The notes under the pieces were generated by a model, which saw only the letters and a program-made list of their open reading frames with translations, made no database searches and was not told the DNA's origin. Both the position numbers and the translations under genes were made by a program. Shown here in pieces: positions 28,008-40,926 of a stretch of DNA of 64,000 nucleotides. Origin of the DNA: Gymnorhina tibicen (taxonomy: Eukaryota; Chordata; Aves; Passeriformes; Artamidae); the NCBI GenBank assembly GCA_013399875.1, contig VXAZ01006886.1, positions 3,465,272-3,529,271 of the forward strand. The letters run 5' to 3'. The stretch's first letter is position 1, and every line of letters starts with the position of its first letter.

Positions 28008-28038
28008 CTGTAGATTCTTGTGCTACAAGAATCTACAG
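28008..28038. repeat. Perfect 14-bp-stem hairpin
   Basis: The left arm CTGTAGATTCTTGT (28008-28021) and right arm ACAAGAATCTACAG (28025-28038) are exact reverse complements around a three-base loop GCT. The stem is too short for a typical microRNA precursor. It may be a small replication-generated palindrome or a foldback, with no function evident. Confidence 0.6.
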
Positions 28039-29109
28039 TTGTTACTATCTAGTGTTTCCTGTCCCAGCAAGGGCTCCTAAATCTCACCTTTTGCTGCCCT
28101 GTGCTGACAGAAGAGAAACCATTGAAAAAAATACTCTTCTCCCTCTTTCCCTTAGCATAGATTTACTTCCTATGGGAACTGCTGACTGTAGATCACAAAT
28201 AGCTTGTTAAAGTGATCAATGGTTTCCCTTATTGAAATGAAAATCTGGTTATAGGATGAAGTGTGGGTTTGTCAGATTTACTATGGTGATAACCCACAGA
28301 AATGTTTAAGAGATGGTTGCACCAATTAATTTTCTTTTATAGCATAACCTTGTGGAAGTTGACAGTTACCATGGTTTCACAATGCTCAACATCAGTTCCC
28401 CTGGAAAAAAACCCAAAACCAACTTGTCTTGTTTTTACATAGTGAATGAGGTATTGTTGTGTAGATTGAAATCCAAACAGATAAAGAAATTTGAATTTAA
28501 AAGGAATTTCAACAAAAGTATCGAAGAAAGGGAAGGAGGAAACATGATAGTTTGCAGAAACACTAACCTGGAAATCTGAACTTCAGTAAATTCCTTAGAG
28601 CAGCACAGGTGTGTTTGCAGTGACAGGGCTTTTCCACCTGCCAGCTCTCAGGTGAATCTCACTGCTTGAGATGGCTCCTGCCACTGTTATGACAGAAGAG
28701 GGCAAATTAGTGTCGAGGCAAATTACTCAGTTGGAAAGACTGCATTGTGTTTGTCTTCAGTGGATGTTGTTCCTAGAAGGAAATAGCTGCTCTATCTCAT
28801 GCAGAAGTGATTGTTTATACAGTTAAAATGAAAGGAGCAAAAACAAACAAGAGGAGTGATCTGTCTGGGCGGAAAACACCACTTGATTGTGTTGTAAGTG
28901 CACTGCATGGTTTGAGGACATGCTGCACCTCGTGTTTGTTGTGCTGGCTTGGTAAAGGAGCCCCTCTGCCTCCGTGAATCCCTGCGGGTGTTCTCAGCTG
29001 CTCCAGCCCCTCGCTGCCCATCCAGCTGCTCCTGAGTGTGCCCTTGCCCAGAGGGTTTGGCAGTGGCCAGGCCTTTGCTTAACGTGGAGAGGGGGTGGAG
29101 GCATTAAAT

Positions 29110-29126
29110 CTGTCTGTCTGTCTGTG
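29110..29126. repeat. (TCTG)n short tandem repeat
   Basis: About four copies of the tetranucleotide CTGT in a row within intronic DNA. Confidence 0.7.
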
Positions 29127-30899
29127 ATTTACCAGGTCTGACACAATGTGTTGCGCTGACCCTCTCCCCAGGGTCTCCCAGGGTGTGGGTGTGTGTCTGC
29201 AGAGCTCTGAGGAGATCAGTCAGTCACCACAAAGCCGAGGGGACAGGAACACCCACCCTCCTGCATTGCTGTTTTCCATGTCTGCCTTTTTCCCATTAGA
29301 CATTCCTGGCAGTGCAGGTCGCAGGGCTGGGCATCGAGAGGCCTTAAGCTAATAAACAGTGTTGGAATTGATGCCTTCTGATTGATCTGCTGTTGTCAAA
29401 AGATGAATTGCACTGCTGAGTCAGGCTGGAAATAGCGATACAAATCTTTAGGCTGTTTTCAGGTAGATTAGATTTTCATAATCATTAGGGTTAAAGGTGT
29501 AATTTAAAAAAAGAAAAAGATTTTTTTAATGGAAAGCTTGATATGGGCACTGTGTGGTATATATTTTAGATATAACAGGGTCTGAAAATCAGTTGAATAT
29601 TTCAGTAACACCGGGTGGACCAATTATGTGAGGATACTTAAAATCCTTTTGAAAGTCTAATCTATTCATAGATGTATCCTCTTGGGTTTTATGGTACATC
29701 ATCTTACTGTACTGATTCAAATTCAAGAGTTGCCTAAAGCACAATAGAAACTGTAACACTCTGCTTGTCCTTTTTTCCCTCTAGTCTTTGTAAGAAGATA
29801 AAGTACAGGGAGTTATGTTGGTAGATGTAACAAGTACATACCCAGCATCTGGATACAGATCTGTTAAATACTGGTTGATTCATGATTATAGTTGTAGGTA
29901 GTAAAAATCAGCATTGTTATTAGCAGACATAAACACAAATACTGCGTGTTTTAATGGCTGGCTGTGTGTGTAGAAGATGGTGTGTATTTGATAGCACTGC
30001 ACAGGAGAGGCTGGAGCTCTGTGCCGTTTGCAGTGACCCTGATCTGGGGGAGAACAACGCTGGGTGTTTGACTTGTACTAACCCTCTCTGTCCTGGGGCT
30101 CTATCATTAGGTAGAAGTTGTTGAGCCTGAAGTTAAACTTTTAGTAGAAAAGTAGGAATACCACTGAAAAAACCGCATTGTTACTTCATTGTAGCCACTG
30201 GAATTGCTGTTGGAGGTTGAAAGTGCTGTAAAAAAGACAAACCCAATGCAAGTATGCATATACAGGCGTAGCTGGCTTGTAAAATAGCCCTGTCCACTGC
30301 CATTTGGAGAGAGTGGTGTCAGCAGGAGGGGGAAAACAATGCTTCTGTGGGCAAGTTGAAGTGCTGTTGTTCAGAGGAGGTGTCTTTCCCCCCTCGATGG
30401 TTGCCAGAGCCTGCAGCTCTCTGTGAGGAGAGCTGACACTGTCAGCCTGAGCATGGCTGGAACACAAGTAGTGTCTGCTTCCATGTGCACACACAGTGGT
30501 ATTTCTGAGTGAAACTGGATTGAGAGGATTGTTTCCACTGCAGCAATCTCGGCTGAGGTGTTGTCTGAGTCTTTGGGTTTTAGCTCACAGCAGCCTTTAG
30601 TACATGTGTGTGTTAGGAATTACTCACTCTCTTGGTCTCTACATGATAGTAGTGGTGCCAATATATGTGATATAACGAAGTATATTCCTGTTTTAACCCT
30701 GCTATCTGATAGCTTAATTCAATGTCCTGTTCCTCCACAATCACCCTGAGACTGTGTAAAAACCAAATTTCCTCCTTTTACAGGCCATTCATGGATTTTA
30801 TTGACTTTAATCATACCACTCACAGCTATCTAGTTCCCACATTAAAGAACCTTAATGTATTTAGCCTGTCCTAGTATTCCAGCTAGCCCACGTCTTTAA

Positions 30900-31370
30900 A
30901 ATACTTACTGCCATTTTTATAACCTCTCTGTACTCTAGCAGTGTCCGCTTTGGGGTGGGATAACCAGAATTCTGTGGAGTGTCCAAGACACAGGATTACT
31001 ATGGCTTTGTAGTGGTAAAAAAAGAAAAAAGTTACATGGGGAAAAAAGGGGGGAAGAAATCTAAGAAAGAAAATCGAACAAGAAATCCTGTTTGGCTGAA
31101 CATGTAAGCTGATGTTCCCAAACTGACCATAACAGTCCTCTGCCCTGTCCTGAGCAATGGTGGCCGACTGTGTGCCCCCTGATGTGCTGGTATTTTAGGG
31201 TAGCTTTTCTCTGGCTACATCTGGTGATGTCGAACTTAATCCATCAGTTCTGTTGCCCAGTCACTCAATATCTTGAAATCCTCCCCATCACTCTTCTAGG
31301 ACAGCTGTGAATTTCCACACATTTAATAATTCTGTATTATTAGTAAATTCTGTTACTTCAATGGAGCTTA
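30900..31370 (-). mobile_element. Old CR1-type LINE fragment, antisense to GPC5
   Basis: Two blocks match, by recall, the antisense of the reptile and bird CR1 reverse-transcriptase C-terminal region. One is near 30922-30970 (CTCTCTGTACTCT and later GGGTGGGATAACCAGAA). The other is near 31235-31362 (TCTGTTGCCCAGTCACTC followed by the TAATTCTGTATTATTAGTAAATT region). The order and strand agree between blocks, so the element lies on the minus strand. The sequence between them is diverged and includes a purine-rich run at about 31018-31060. No intact reading frame remains. The age (well diverged, older than typical songbird CR1 copies) is inference from the many mismatches. Confidence 0.7.
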
Positions 31371-34300
31371 AATCTAAAGATGTTCTTGAGCTGGCTCTGA
31401 AGAGGAGGTCAGAGTCTGTCTCAGTGTCATGTTTCTCCCATGTTCTTTTGCACGAATAATTAACTGTGAAATTGGTAAATTTAAAGATGGTGTCACTTAG
31501 GGAAGTTTTACTGTTTTCTGTGGTTACAGAATGGTGTCAGTGCCAGTGTCCCCACTCTGAACTGATGACTGTTCAGTGGGGACAGGTAACTCAAGAAATT
31601 ACTCCCTTACTCAAGACATTTGAATGCATGTTTTTCTTAGCTGACTTAACAAAAAGCCAGAAGAGCAGCAAACAAGTTGCTTCTAATGCTTTCAGTTCTT
31701 TGAGCAGTTCTGTTTCCTTCCATTCTGCAAGGAATTCTGCATTGACAGCTTGGTTGACTTCCTTTTTGTAGTTTACTTGCCTGTATATAGATTCAGATTT
31801 CCTCTCTTTGTGGACAGGCACATAAACACATGTGCATGCACATACACCTCCCCTTGGTCAGTAGTTCTCTTGTCTTTGGCAAAATCAGCAAGTTCTCCCC
31901 TTAAAATGCTGGCTCTTACTACAGCTTGTAGAGAGCCCCAATGTGCTGCTTGCAGGACAAACTCAACCCGTTTAGTCCCCCGTGCAGTTCCAGCCAGCTC
32001 AGGCTTGCTGGACTCCACCTCTGCCGGAGCTTTCGGGATCTGCGTGGCAGAGCACCTTCACTGCAGAGTCTGCCACCGTCCTTTTGAGCTGTTCGGTGGG
32101 TTTGTGACTTGAAAAATTGTCTGTCTTAGCCAGAAAAGGGCAAAATATTTCCTTTCGACATCTCTTAAAGATTGACCTAATCTTTCTTGTAGTGCAGTAA
32201 TTGTGAGAGTATCATAACAGCACTGACCATTTGGAATGTATTACAGACCTCAGCACATTTACCCACAGGCATTTAAGCAGACATGAACAACCAACTTGAA
32301 AATCACTAAATTTAAAGTAATGCTTTGTTAACTCTGGACTTTGAAAATAAGCACACATCCTCCCACCTCACTTTTTTTTTCTCCCTCAGAGAACTGTAAA
32401 ATACAGCATTCAATGTTTCCAAAGCTGAATTCTCTTAAAATTTAATTGAGGAAACTGTGATCCCATTAAAAAAAAAAAATTCCCGCCTTACTTGGTTGTT
32501 AAAACCAAATTTTATACATCTGGAAAGTGCTGCTTATTTCTTGTGTTACACAAAATTAGCACGTCAGCTGAATGGAAAAGAAAACACGGGATGACACATT
32601 CTGCCAGTTGCGTTTATACTGGTGCTGCTTGTATCAAATATAAAGAAAGAACCCAACACAAAAGGTGTAGGAACACAACAATCGCAAAAGTAATAGACCA
32701 TTGAATTTATCCGAACTGCATTCGTTACTGCAATCTGTTCTGGTAAAGATCAGATTTCCCAGCAAAGGGGGATAGTCTTTCTGCATCCCAGTCCCTGGAA
32801 GTTATGGCTATTTGGACATAAATCTCTTCTCATGACTCATTGAACAGGTGGATGATGAATTCGAGGCACTTACCATAAATACATCGCCATTAGGCATGGA
32901 CCATTTGTTTATGTTTTGTGCCACCTTTTTGCTTGTAGGATTTGTTCATAGTATTGCAAGCAGCTCAGCTGAATGGAGTGAACGTGTAGCAGTGTCTGCA
33001 CGATGGTTATTTGGCATCGTTCCAAACAGTGATGCTTGTTCTCTTTTGCTAACAGAGATCCTAGTAAAAATAGCAGTAAGCTTTCTAAAAGAAAAGCCAC
33101 GTGTCACCGGAAGGATGAATCGTGAGAGAAAAAAGCAGAGAGGACACTGTTTAGTGCCTTTGTGCTGGGGCTGGATGGATCACAATCCATAAGCTTTTGG
33201 CACCTTTCAGGTGTAATAGCAGTGATAGATACTTTGTGCAGAAGTTTAATGCCGTTACAGATAAGCTCCCAGTATTCATCAGCTACCGAGGCACAGAGCA
33301 TCCTGTGCTTGTACCAGGCAGTCTCCTGACCCAAACCAGACCCAGCCAAGCACCCCAGAGAATGGCACTGAAGTATTAGCATTGGAGGCAAGATGTAAGG
33401 CTAGCGCAGTTTCTCCACAGAAAGGGAGCAAACAGCAAAAGGAAGATGATGGGATGGCTGGTTCTGCTGTCCGTGGTTCCAAATTTAGGGCACTTGAAGC
33501 AATAAGGGAGTCAGATTCTATGAAATACAGTCTAGTATGATTCATAGTATGTTTTCTGCTGAAAATGGTCTGCATGCTTCTGTCCTGTCACTGGTGGGCC
33601 GTTTGGGAGTGAGAAGATTTCTTTTGTGTTCCTGCTTTTGCCACGACCTGGCTTCCACCTTAGTCAGATAACTTAATTCTCATATCTGTCTCTCATCTCC
33701 AAAGCTTGACCTGCAGGAAATTTTTTTCCCCAGTACATGTTTATACTGTGGTTTATCAGGTACGGCCATGATCTCTTGATAGTCTGCTCATTGCAGAAGT
33801 GATGCATTGCTGCTATTAGAAGTGGCAATAATACTTACGGGGGGAGCATTATCTTAAAATCCCCACTTCCACCTGGAACGCTCATTCAGCTGCTTAGAAC
33901 GCTGCTGCTTGCTCTGGTTGCTATTCCTAGTTTCAAAGTTGATTCATATGGTTTTAGTATAAATCTTTTGAGATGCCTTTGCTGTTATATTATTGCAACA
34001 AGAACTTCATCCTCGTGAAGTTCACAAATTTTATGCGTATAAAACTATTTAGCTTTCTGTTAAGGGTACAGAATTTAAGTAAATGGAATAGTAGTTTTGG
34101 GAAGTGGTGGCAGAACTTTGATTTCCTCACACCCCCCTGTAGGATCAGGGACTGCGTCTGAGCTTAAGTGATATTTAATAAAACATCCTTACTAGCAATA
34201 TTCCTTGCTTTAGCCTATGATTGTTCTGAAGAAGTTTATGCCTCTTTGTAACACTTCACACTATGTCTGAAAATACCTCTTGTGCCAACGCACAAGAAAA

Positions 34301-35629
34301 TAGGTCATTATATTGGCAGAATTGCTACACAGCAGAACAGGCTTAGCAAAAGATGGGGTGTTCAGGTTTCCAGCTGGGGTTCAGTTGAGTGATTTTCAAA
34401 AGCCCTGTTGCTCCTTTGCTGCTCTCCAAACACTGGCTGGGGAGGGGGAGGCAGCATGAAGTAATTAGAAAAATTTCTGAGAGAGTTTTAGGAAGGGCTC
34501 CGGACACGGGGCATGCTGTAACACAAGAACAGCACAGAGAGGTGGGTGCTGTCAGTTCTTCTGCTTCAGTTGTGTCAGTCTGAGAACAGATTAACACAAA
34601 GAGGGCTTCTATTACTTTTAATTTTCTCTTAGCACCTGTGGGGTGCACTACACTCGTAAACATGCAGATTAAAACTCAGTCAGTTATGAAATGTAAGAAA
34701 TTTATGACAGGAAATATTTGAAGCAGTATTTTATTACACTTGTTAGGAGAAAAAACTTCCTCAGAAGAAACAACAGTGTTTAGAAGTGCACACATGCTGC
34801 TTTCATGATTTTCCTTGTCGTCTCTGTCGGTGTATGGTTTTTTCCTTAGTGCAGCTGACAGGAAAGAAATGGAGGGTTTTTTCTGTCATTTCAGTATGAT
34901 CCTGCACAGTGTAAGTGGGCAGAAAGTATTGTGTCTGCAGTTTTCTACAAGCTTGACTAAGTTGGGGTTGTGGCTACCAAGAAGCCAGAGAGAAATGGAA
35001 GTGGAGGGTCTCACACCAACCCCCTAGAATGAGTCTGGCTATTTGGGAATCTCTCAGAAGGGGAAAAGTAGTTCCATTTCTTTTTGCTATGTTAGTTGGA
35101 CACACATTTATGGGTAAAGCATGGTTTTAGTCTAAAAGAGTAGGCAAAATGCTGCAAATGGCATCAAATGTCCTAAAATGTGTAATCTGACAGCATTGGC
35201 CAGGAGTTGGTGTATGAGGTGAAATGGCATTCAGCTGAAAGCAAACTTTGAAAAATGTCTGCACACTTCTGCATCTGTGAAAAGTTAGGGAAAATGAAAC
35301 GGTTTTGTAAAATAATCTGAACTTTTCCTTCCATAAAATATTTTTCTAATGTTTCATGCTTCTGAAGGCAAAACCTCTGCTGTCCTGGCAGCATCTGTGC
35401 CCACAAAAGCTGGTGTTCTACGTGCTCTCCACAGCTGGCATTGCAGAGAGAGCACTGCCACCCCTGACAAGGCCTGTTCTGACTTAGCAACGTACAAATC
35501 TTATTTATAGACCACAGGAGTCCTTAGAGATAAGTAATTATATTTCATCCCTTTTTTATGAAGAATGAACCTCGAGCTTTCAAAGAAATACAATGCTAAG
35601 CATTTTCTCTGGCAGGAAGGGCTGATGCT

Positions 35630-35740
35630 AACCCTGGGTTTGGCAGTGAGGGGTTGTAGCCTTGGGCGAGTCACTTCACTTCTGGGAATATCAGTTTCTC
35701 AGTAAAATGGGAGGTTGTTCTGTTTACCTTAGAGATGCAC
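35630..35740 (+). mobile_element. MIR-like SINE fragment
   Basis: The sequence CCTTGGGCGAGTCACTTCAC (about 35660-35679), followed by CAGTTTCTCAGTAAAATGGG (35691-35710), reproduces the MIR core (CTTGGGCAAGTCACTTAAC, CTCAGTTTCCTCATCTGTAAAATGGG) in the same order and spacing, with one small deletion. The flanks fade into unique sequence. MIR elements are ancient tRNA-derived SINEs found across amniotes; the tRNA head with A and B boxes is not recognisable here. Confidence 0.75.
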
Positions 35741-36301
35741 TTTGAAGTATAACCAAATAGTCCTGACTCAGTTCTAATTAAGTGCAGTGTGTTACTCAGA
35801 CCAGTGAAGTGGCTGGCCTAAAGTAGAACATGCAGAAATTCCTGGTCCACCATATGCTTTTAATCCATACTAACACTTTTCTTGGATTGAGACAGTACTG
35901 CACTGAAAGAAGACTGCTGTCATTGAACAACCAATATTAGATTTTTAATAAGATCAAAAATCTGGTTTGGGGGGGAAAAAATCAAAAGAAATGGTAATTT
36001 CTGTGACATAAAAAAAAATCCTGATATGAATTGTCAGAATGAGCTACAGATCTTTTTGTGAGATTGTTTCAATTAGATTTGGGCCGATAGCATTTATTGG
36101 ACACCCTGTCTGGAAAGGGATCAAATGAACTCCAGCTCCCATCTTCCAAACAGACCAGAAGTCAAGATTTCCCAGAGCAGAGGTGTTCTAAATGATCCTC
36201 AGACAAAGCAGTATTTGGCATTTTTTTAACTTATGAGTTGACAAATAGAAATTTTGTTCATTTTTCCAGTTAATAAGTTTAGCTCTGGCAAGATACCTGC
36301 G

Positions 36302-36316
36302 TATATATATATATAT
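36302..36316. repeat. (TA)n microsatellite
   Basis: About 15 bases of alternating T and A. Confidence 0.8.
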
Positions 36317-37964
36317 GCACTAATGGAAAATGTTAACTGTCACTATGAGAAGGCAGTGATGGAAAATACTTTGGTTTTGACCAACTTTACTTGTTTAAAA
36401 ATAAGCAACCCAACAAACAAAACCCCCAACAAATCAAAGCAAAGAACAACAACAAAAGTGTGTGGGAGTTTTAAGGATATTGAAAAAACTTGGATATTTT
36501 ATTTTTAATTACAATCTGGTGTTTTATTAATGCTTGTGCATATAGTAGAGTTAAGCTTTTTAATAAAAGTATGCTTCAGGCCAAATCGTATTTTATCAAA
36601 AATCTTTTATGCATTATATTAGGCACTAATGATATGCCAGATCCAAAAGGGAAATAACTGTTCTTGCACTTGAGGAGGGAAGTGAGAGTTGATGGGAAAG
36701 GCTGATGCATTTCTTTGCTCCTAGTGAGAATTTCTGTGGAATGTGCCAACGAAAAGGGAAACTGGAGATTGAATGTGGTGCGTGTAGAAACTGCCACCTA
36801 ATGACCCCTCCGGAGTGAGGCTGCACAGGCTCCTTGGGGAGTCAAAGGAATCCTGGGATTTGCAGCCTCCTCCAGCTCCGCTCCTTGCTGTGAAGAGGAA
36901 CAGCACCATGGCCTCACTTCCGTGGCCTTGCTGGGAGGCAGAGGGCTGTCTCTCCTCACAGCCTCCAGCCTGCAGAGCCTCTCCCCGCCATCCCAGTCAC
37001 ACCTTCCCGGGGCACAGCCTCGCACTGGGAAGGGCTGCAGTGCTTCTAGAGCAGCTCAGCCTCGCTAGCACCATCCTCTTCTGTATTCATCCTCACCCAA
37101 GCACTCACTCTCATGTAGGAGGTGCTCCATGTCCCATTGCCCAGGCTCCAGAAGACAATCCCCTTGCCAGGTAGCTCCTGCCGTGTGGGTGGGTGTTGAT
37201 GATGTTGCTGTGTCCTGTGCACGGCCACCAGAGCAGAGTTCGGATCGCTGGAGATGTTAATGCTTGATTTGTGTAACCCTCCCCTTGGTTTCTTCAACAC
37301 AGGCTTTTCCCAGTAGCTCCCGAGGGAATGGATGTAACTATCAAATGTGTTTGTCCAGGAGCTCGTGCTGTTCCCTTCTTGTGAGGAGCTTTAAGACTCC
37401 TTTGGCCTGGAATATTTCAGCAACCAGGAAGGCATGTCTGCCATCATTTTGTGCCATGCAAGGCCAGGTTTCCTGTCTAAAAGACTGTAGCAGTGTTCTT
37501 CTGGCCTGGATGTAGCCTCAATTCCCCTTTCCTAATTTTAGCTGCTTATCTGAGGCGAGTGATTTAGGAGCCTGTTGGCCCCAGTCGCTGTTTGCTGTCA
37601 GCAGAGAGCATCAGACACTTCAAGGGGGTGATTCAGCTCTGCAGTTGGGCTGTGCTGGCTGCCAAAAATGCCTCCTCCCCTAAATGAGAGGCCAGCCTCA
37701 GTTTTCTCCCTGGCTCCATCCCACCCTGCCATACGACTGCTCCTCCAGGGGAAGAGGAGTCCTCTGTTCTGGCTTACGAGTAACTGAAGAATTGCCTTCC
37801 TCTTAGATGTCTGTCTTTACTTTTGCCTTTTTTAGCTGTGTGTGAAAGGGGATATTTAAATACAAGATATCATGAGGACTGTAAGACACTAAGAAAAGAG
37901 AAAAAAACCCCTCCTTTTCTTTTGTGCTTGTACCTGCTTTTGATTCTGTTAGAGACAGGAAATA

Positions 37965-38060
37965 GTTAAAAGTAAATCAAACAAGAAAGCCTCCCTCCAA
38001 ACCCCCAAAACAAAGCCCCAAACAATAATAAAAGCCCCCCAACAAAACACAAACCCACTT
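37965..38060. repeat. A/C-rich low-complexity patch
   Basis: This patch of about 95 bases is nearly free of T on the + strand, built from runs such as CCCCCAAAACAAAGCCCC and AACAAAACACAAACCC. Similar patches occur at about 36405-36465 and 48266-48312. The complementary G/T version occurs at about 46325-46356 and 47270-47320. Confidence 0.65.
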
Positions 38061-40864
38061 CCTCATTTTCCCATCTGTATTGGATATTTTCCTTTAAAAG
38101 CTGGATTATTGTTTGCCTTCTGTATATTGGCTCCCTGGCTTCCACGTGAGCAAGGCACATTTTATGTTGTTACCTGTGTAAGCAAACACACAAATTGGTA
38201 TTCCTCAGCAGCTCCAGCAGGATTTTCAGAACATGGAACCTGCCTGAATGTGGTACTTTATCCTGGCACTTTCAGACATCTTTGTTGTGTGCCATACAGT
38301 CAGACTATGCCTTAATATAATTTACAAATCTGTTGTGTATTGAAGAAAAAAAACGACCTTTTTTTTTAAGGTGTCTTATTTGATAAAACATTTACCCACA
38401 TCACTTTTGTATTTTCTTTATTTCCTTTTTCCTCTTTTCCTGATTTCCCTCCTTTCATCAGGGTCCAATATGCTCTTTGCTTCCAGTCTGTGTAAAAGCT
38501 GTGTCATCTGGTGGAGAACACATGCTTTCAACAAGAATTGTCAATATTGGTTAATATTGTTGTTGTTGTCAGCAACATCTTAGGGCCACTTGTACCAGAA
38601 TCAAGTACCCTTTCAGTAAACTTTGGCATCAATTTACATTTTCCAGCTTGCTTATGCTAGAAAATGCAAAATAAGGAGAGAGAAGTTAGAAAAATATTGC
38701 TAGAAATGTTTGGCCTCTGCAATTACTTCATGATTTTTCTTTTTACATTGTTTGCCTTTTCTCCCCCGAAAGTCTGGTGTGTTTATAAACCACAATTTTA
38801 GAGTCTCTATTTCCATTCAAGGAAATTGCCTCACATTAGCAGGCCCACTCAAGGGTGACCTACAAGACCTGAAGAGAAAGACCTACTCAAAATTACCATT
38901 CATGTTTAATTACTATTATGTTTAATCTGTGATGTTTTGCAAATCTCATGGAATAGTGCTTTCAGAGAGTCAGTAACATTAAGAGGATGATGATGTTCTC
39001 ACAGATGTTCCCTAGCAACAGAATCAGTTGACTTAAGTTATCAGAAATGAGTTAGTTGATGGAGTTTAATGAGAACAGTTTTTCATTACAGCCCTTTTTA
39101 TCTGAAGTCTCACATGCACAGAGTTCTGCAATCTTGGGTTGCAAACCACATTCTAGTACTCAATGCCAAACCAAAACCTGTTTTCAGTCACTCTTTAATT
39201 AAAATTTTTGGCATTCTCTATTGATAATGTTACAGATTCCAGAGACAAAACAGAAAAAATATTCTACAAAATATTTTGAAGACTTTTGTAACAGATTGAT
39301 ACAAGGACAACTGCAAACTCCCAGTGAAGAGTAGGAAGCCATTTTTGCTTCTCTTCAGTTGCATGGAGTCAGCTCTGCTCCACAAAATGCCTGCAGGTCT
39401 GTTCCCTGGGTGTGTAACTGTACAGTGCACTGAAAAATCTAAAAAAATCACCTACTTGTGCTTCCCACTAACCCCCTTTGTGCAGAATTTTCCTGGAAGC
39501 ACATCCAGGTCTATACCAATGCTTAATCTGGTCATAAGCAACTCCTGAACTTCCTCTCTGCTCACTGTGTCTTGTGAGTACAGCTGCTTTGGTTCTCATT
39601 GCTTCCACAAAGGTGAGTATTTTGCTATTGCTGTTGCTGTGAGGTTTGTGTGAGAAGAGGGGCTGAGGGCAGAGGTTCTGAGCCCTGTCCCCAGTCAGCT
39701 CTGACAGAAGCAGTCGTGTTAAAGCCCTGTTGTGGCTGTCAGGAAGTAGCACAGTGTTCTTCTCAGTGTCAGAAGTAGGTCACAAATTCAGAAAGGCTGA
39801 ATGAAAGCATTACCTTCTGTTGGGTTTTAAAGTTTTGATGTTTTGTTTGCAGTGTTTGGTTCAGCTGTTATGAGAGAGGAAAAGAGAAGTAGATGATTCT
39901 TTACGGTATAAAATCACAACTTTCAGGAGAAAATGTTCCAAAGAAATGAGCTTTACTGGCTTTTCAGGCTTTACTGGCTGTTTTTTAAGAAGTCACAAAT
40001 GTTATGACCTAAATAATTCCATTTTGCTGATTTTTATGCTGGAGATGTGTTTCATTTGTGAATGTGAAGGAGAGAAGCAAAAAACTTTTAAGAACAAGAA
40101 ACACTGAAACGATTTCTGTTTTAGGTTATTTAGCATTCACTAATTTTCTGAAAAATGTCAAAGCATCACTTTGTCCATCCATCTGCTCGTAGAATACTGT
40201 CACTTGTTTAAATATATTTCAGCAGAGTTTGAAAAGACTGTATTATTTGTGAACTGGGAAGCAAAGCAGGACACTCTACACAGTTACTCCGCAACTGAAG
40301 TGTCGGATAAATCTTTGTAACATACTTTGAGAACTGCTTTCTAGATTTCACCAGTAAGAATTGCTTAGCCCTCCCAGCCTAAAGTTTCTTCTCCGTGGCC
40401 CAAAACAAGAGCTGTGAATCAATGTCACCCTGCTCACTCCAGAACAGCGGTGTTGATGTATTTGGTTGGGAAGGTGACCTCATTAGCCCAGCTGAGCAGA
40501 GGTCAGGTGCCACAAAGATTGAAATCAAGAGCAGTATTTTTCGGTAGGAACTTCAAGTAGCTTTTCTTCAGGAACATCAGAACTTTAAAGCTTGATTGTA
40601 TGGACTTTTCTGGGGCAGGCAGTGTGTTCTGGGACATGTTTGGCAAGTCAGAAAATCTCTCCAGTCGTATCAAGCTCATATTTTTTATACCATTCACTTT
40701 AAGGTGAAAGGTTGTGGAGTTTGGTTTTGGTTTTTTTTCTCCCAGAAAATTTGTCAAGGAGACTGTATAAATGCTTGTCTACTTTTTGGCCATAGTCAAG
40801 GATGACCTAAAGTTTACTGTGTGTCTACTTTTCTTAAAATTTCAGCAGTTGAAGGCTTGTAATG

Positions 40865-40926
40865 GCAGGGAGATTGGAGCTAAATGTTCTTTAAGGTTCC
40901 TTTTGACCCCATTCTGTGACTGTATG
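40865..40926 (+). mobile_element. CR1 LINE 3' end fragment
   Basis: The sequence from about GGGAGATTGGAGCTAAATG through CCCATTCTGTGACTGTATG matches the 3' terminal region of bird CR1 (GGTTGGAGCTAGATGATCTT, then CCATTCTGTGATTCTATG). Only the last 60 or so bases are recognisable, as is typical for 5'-truncated copies. It is on the same strand as GPC5. Confidence 0.72.

Larger units (their letters stand above)
10594..30899 (+). other. GPC5: GPC5 large intron, first part
   Basis: This stretch begins with the donor GTAAGG and contains no exon I can recognise. The next GPC5 exon should begin with one base completing the split codon and then encode something like YTQRVVGNGIKAQ and DPVINQIIDKLKH; I did not find it. 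The stretch holds simple repeats (listed separately where clear), an A/C-rich patch at about 12420-12490, a GC-richer patch at about 23960-24260 and a perfect hairpin at 28008-28038. A stretch at about 19290-19530 reads like conserved regulatory DNA. The longest open frames (for example minus-strand 13680-14156 and 23883-24386) have no recognisable domain and overlap open frames on the other strand. Confidence 0.7.
31371..40864 (+). other. GPC5: GPC5 large intron, second part
   Basis: No gene is recognised here. The stretch holds a MIR-like SINE (about 35630-35740), an (AT)n run at 36302-36316 and A/C-rich low-complexity patches at about 36405-36465 and 37965-38060. The open frame 32848-33192 (114 codons) encodes a hydrophobic stretch near its start but has no recognised homologue. 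A GC-richer patch lies at about 36800-37180 with open frames on both strands and no recognisable product. Confidence 0.65.

Noticed and set aside
28008..28038. MicroRNA precursor
   Set aside because: The stem is only 14 bp with a three-base loop. A miRNA hairpin needs about 22 or more paired bases per arm, and the flanks do not extend the pairing.
36815..37174. Plus-strand frame of 119 codons in a GC-richer patch
   Set aside because: Pro-, Ser- and Leu-rich translation without domain or splice context. Several opposite-strand frames overlap it.
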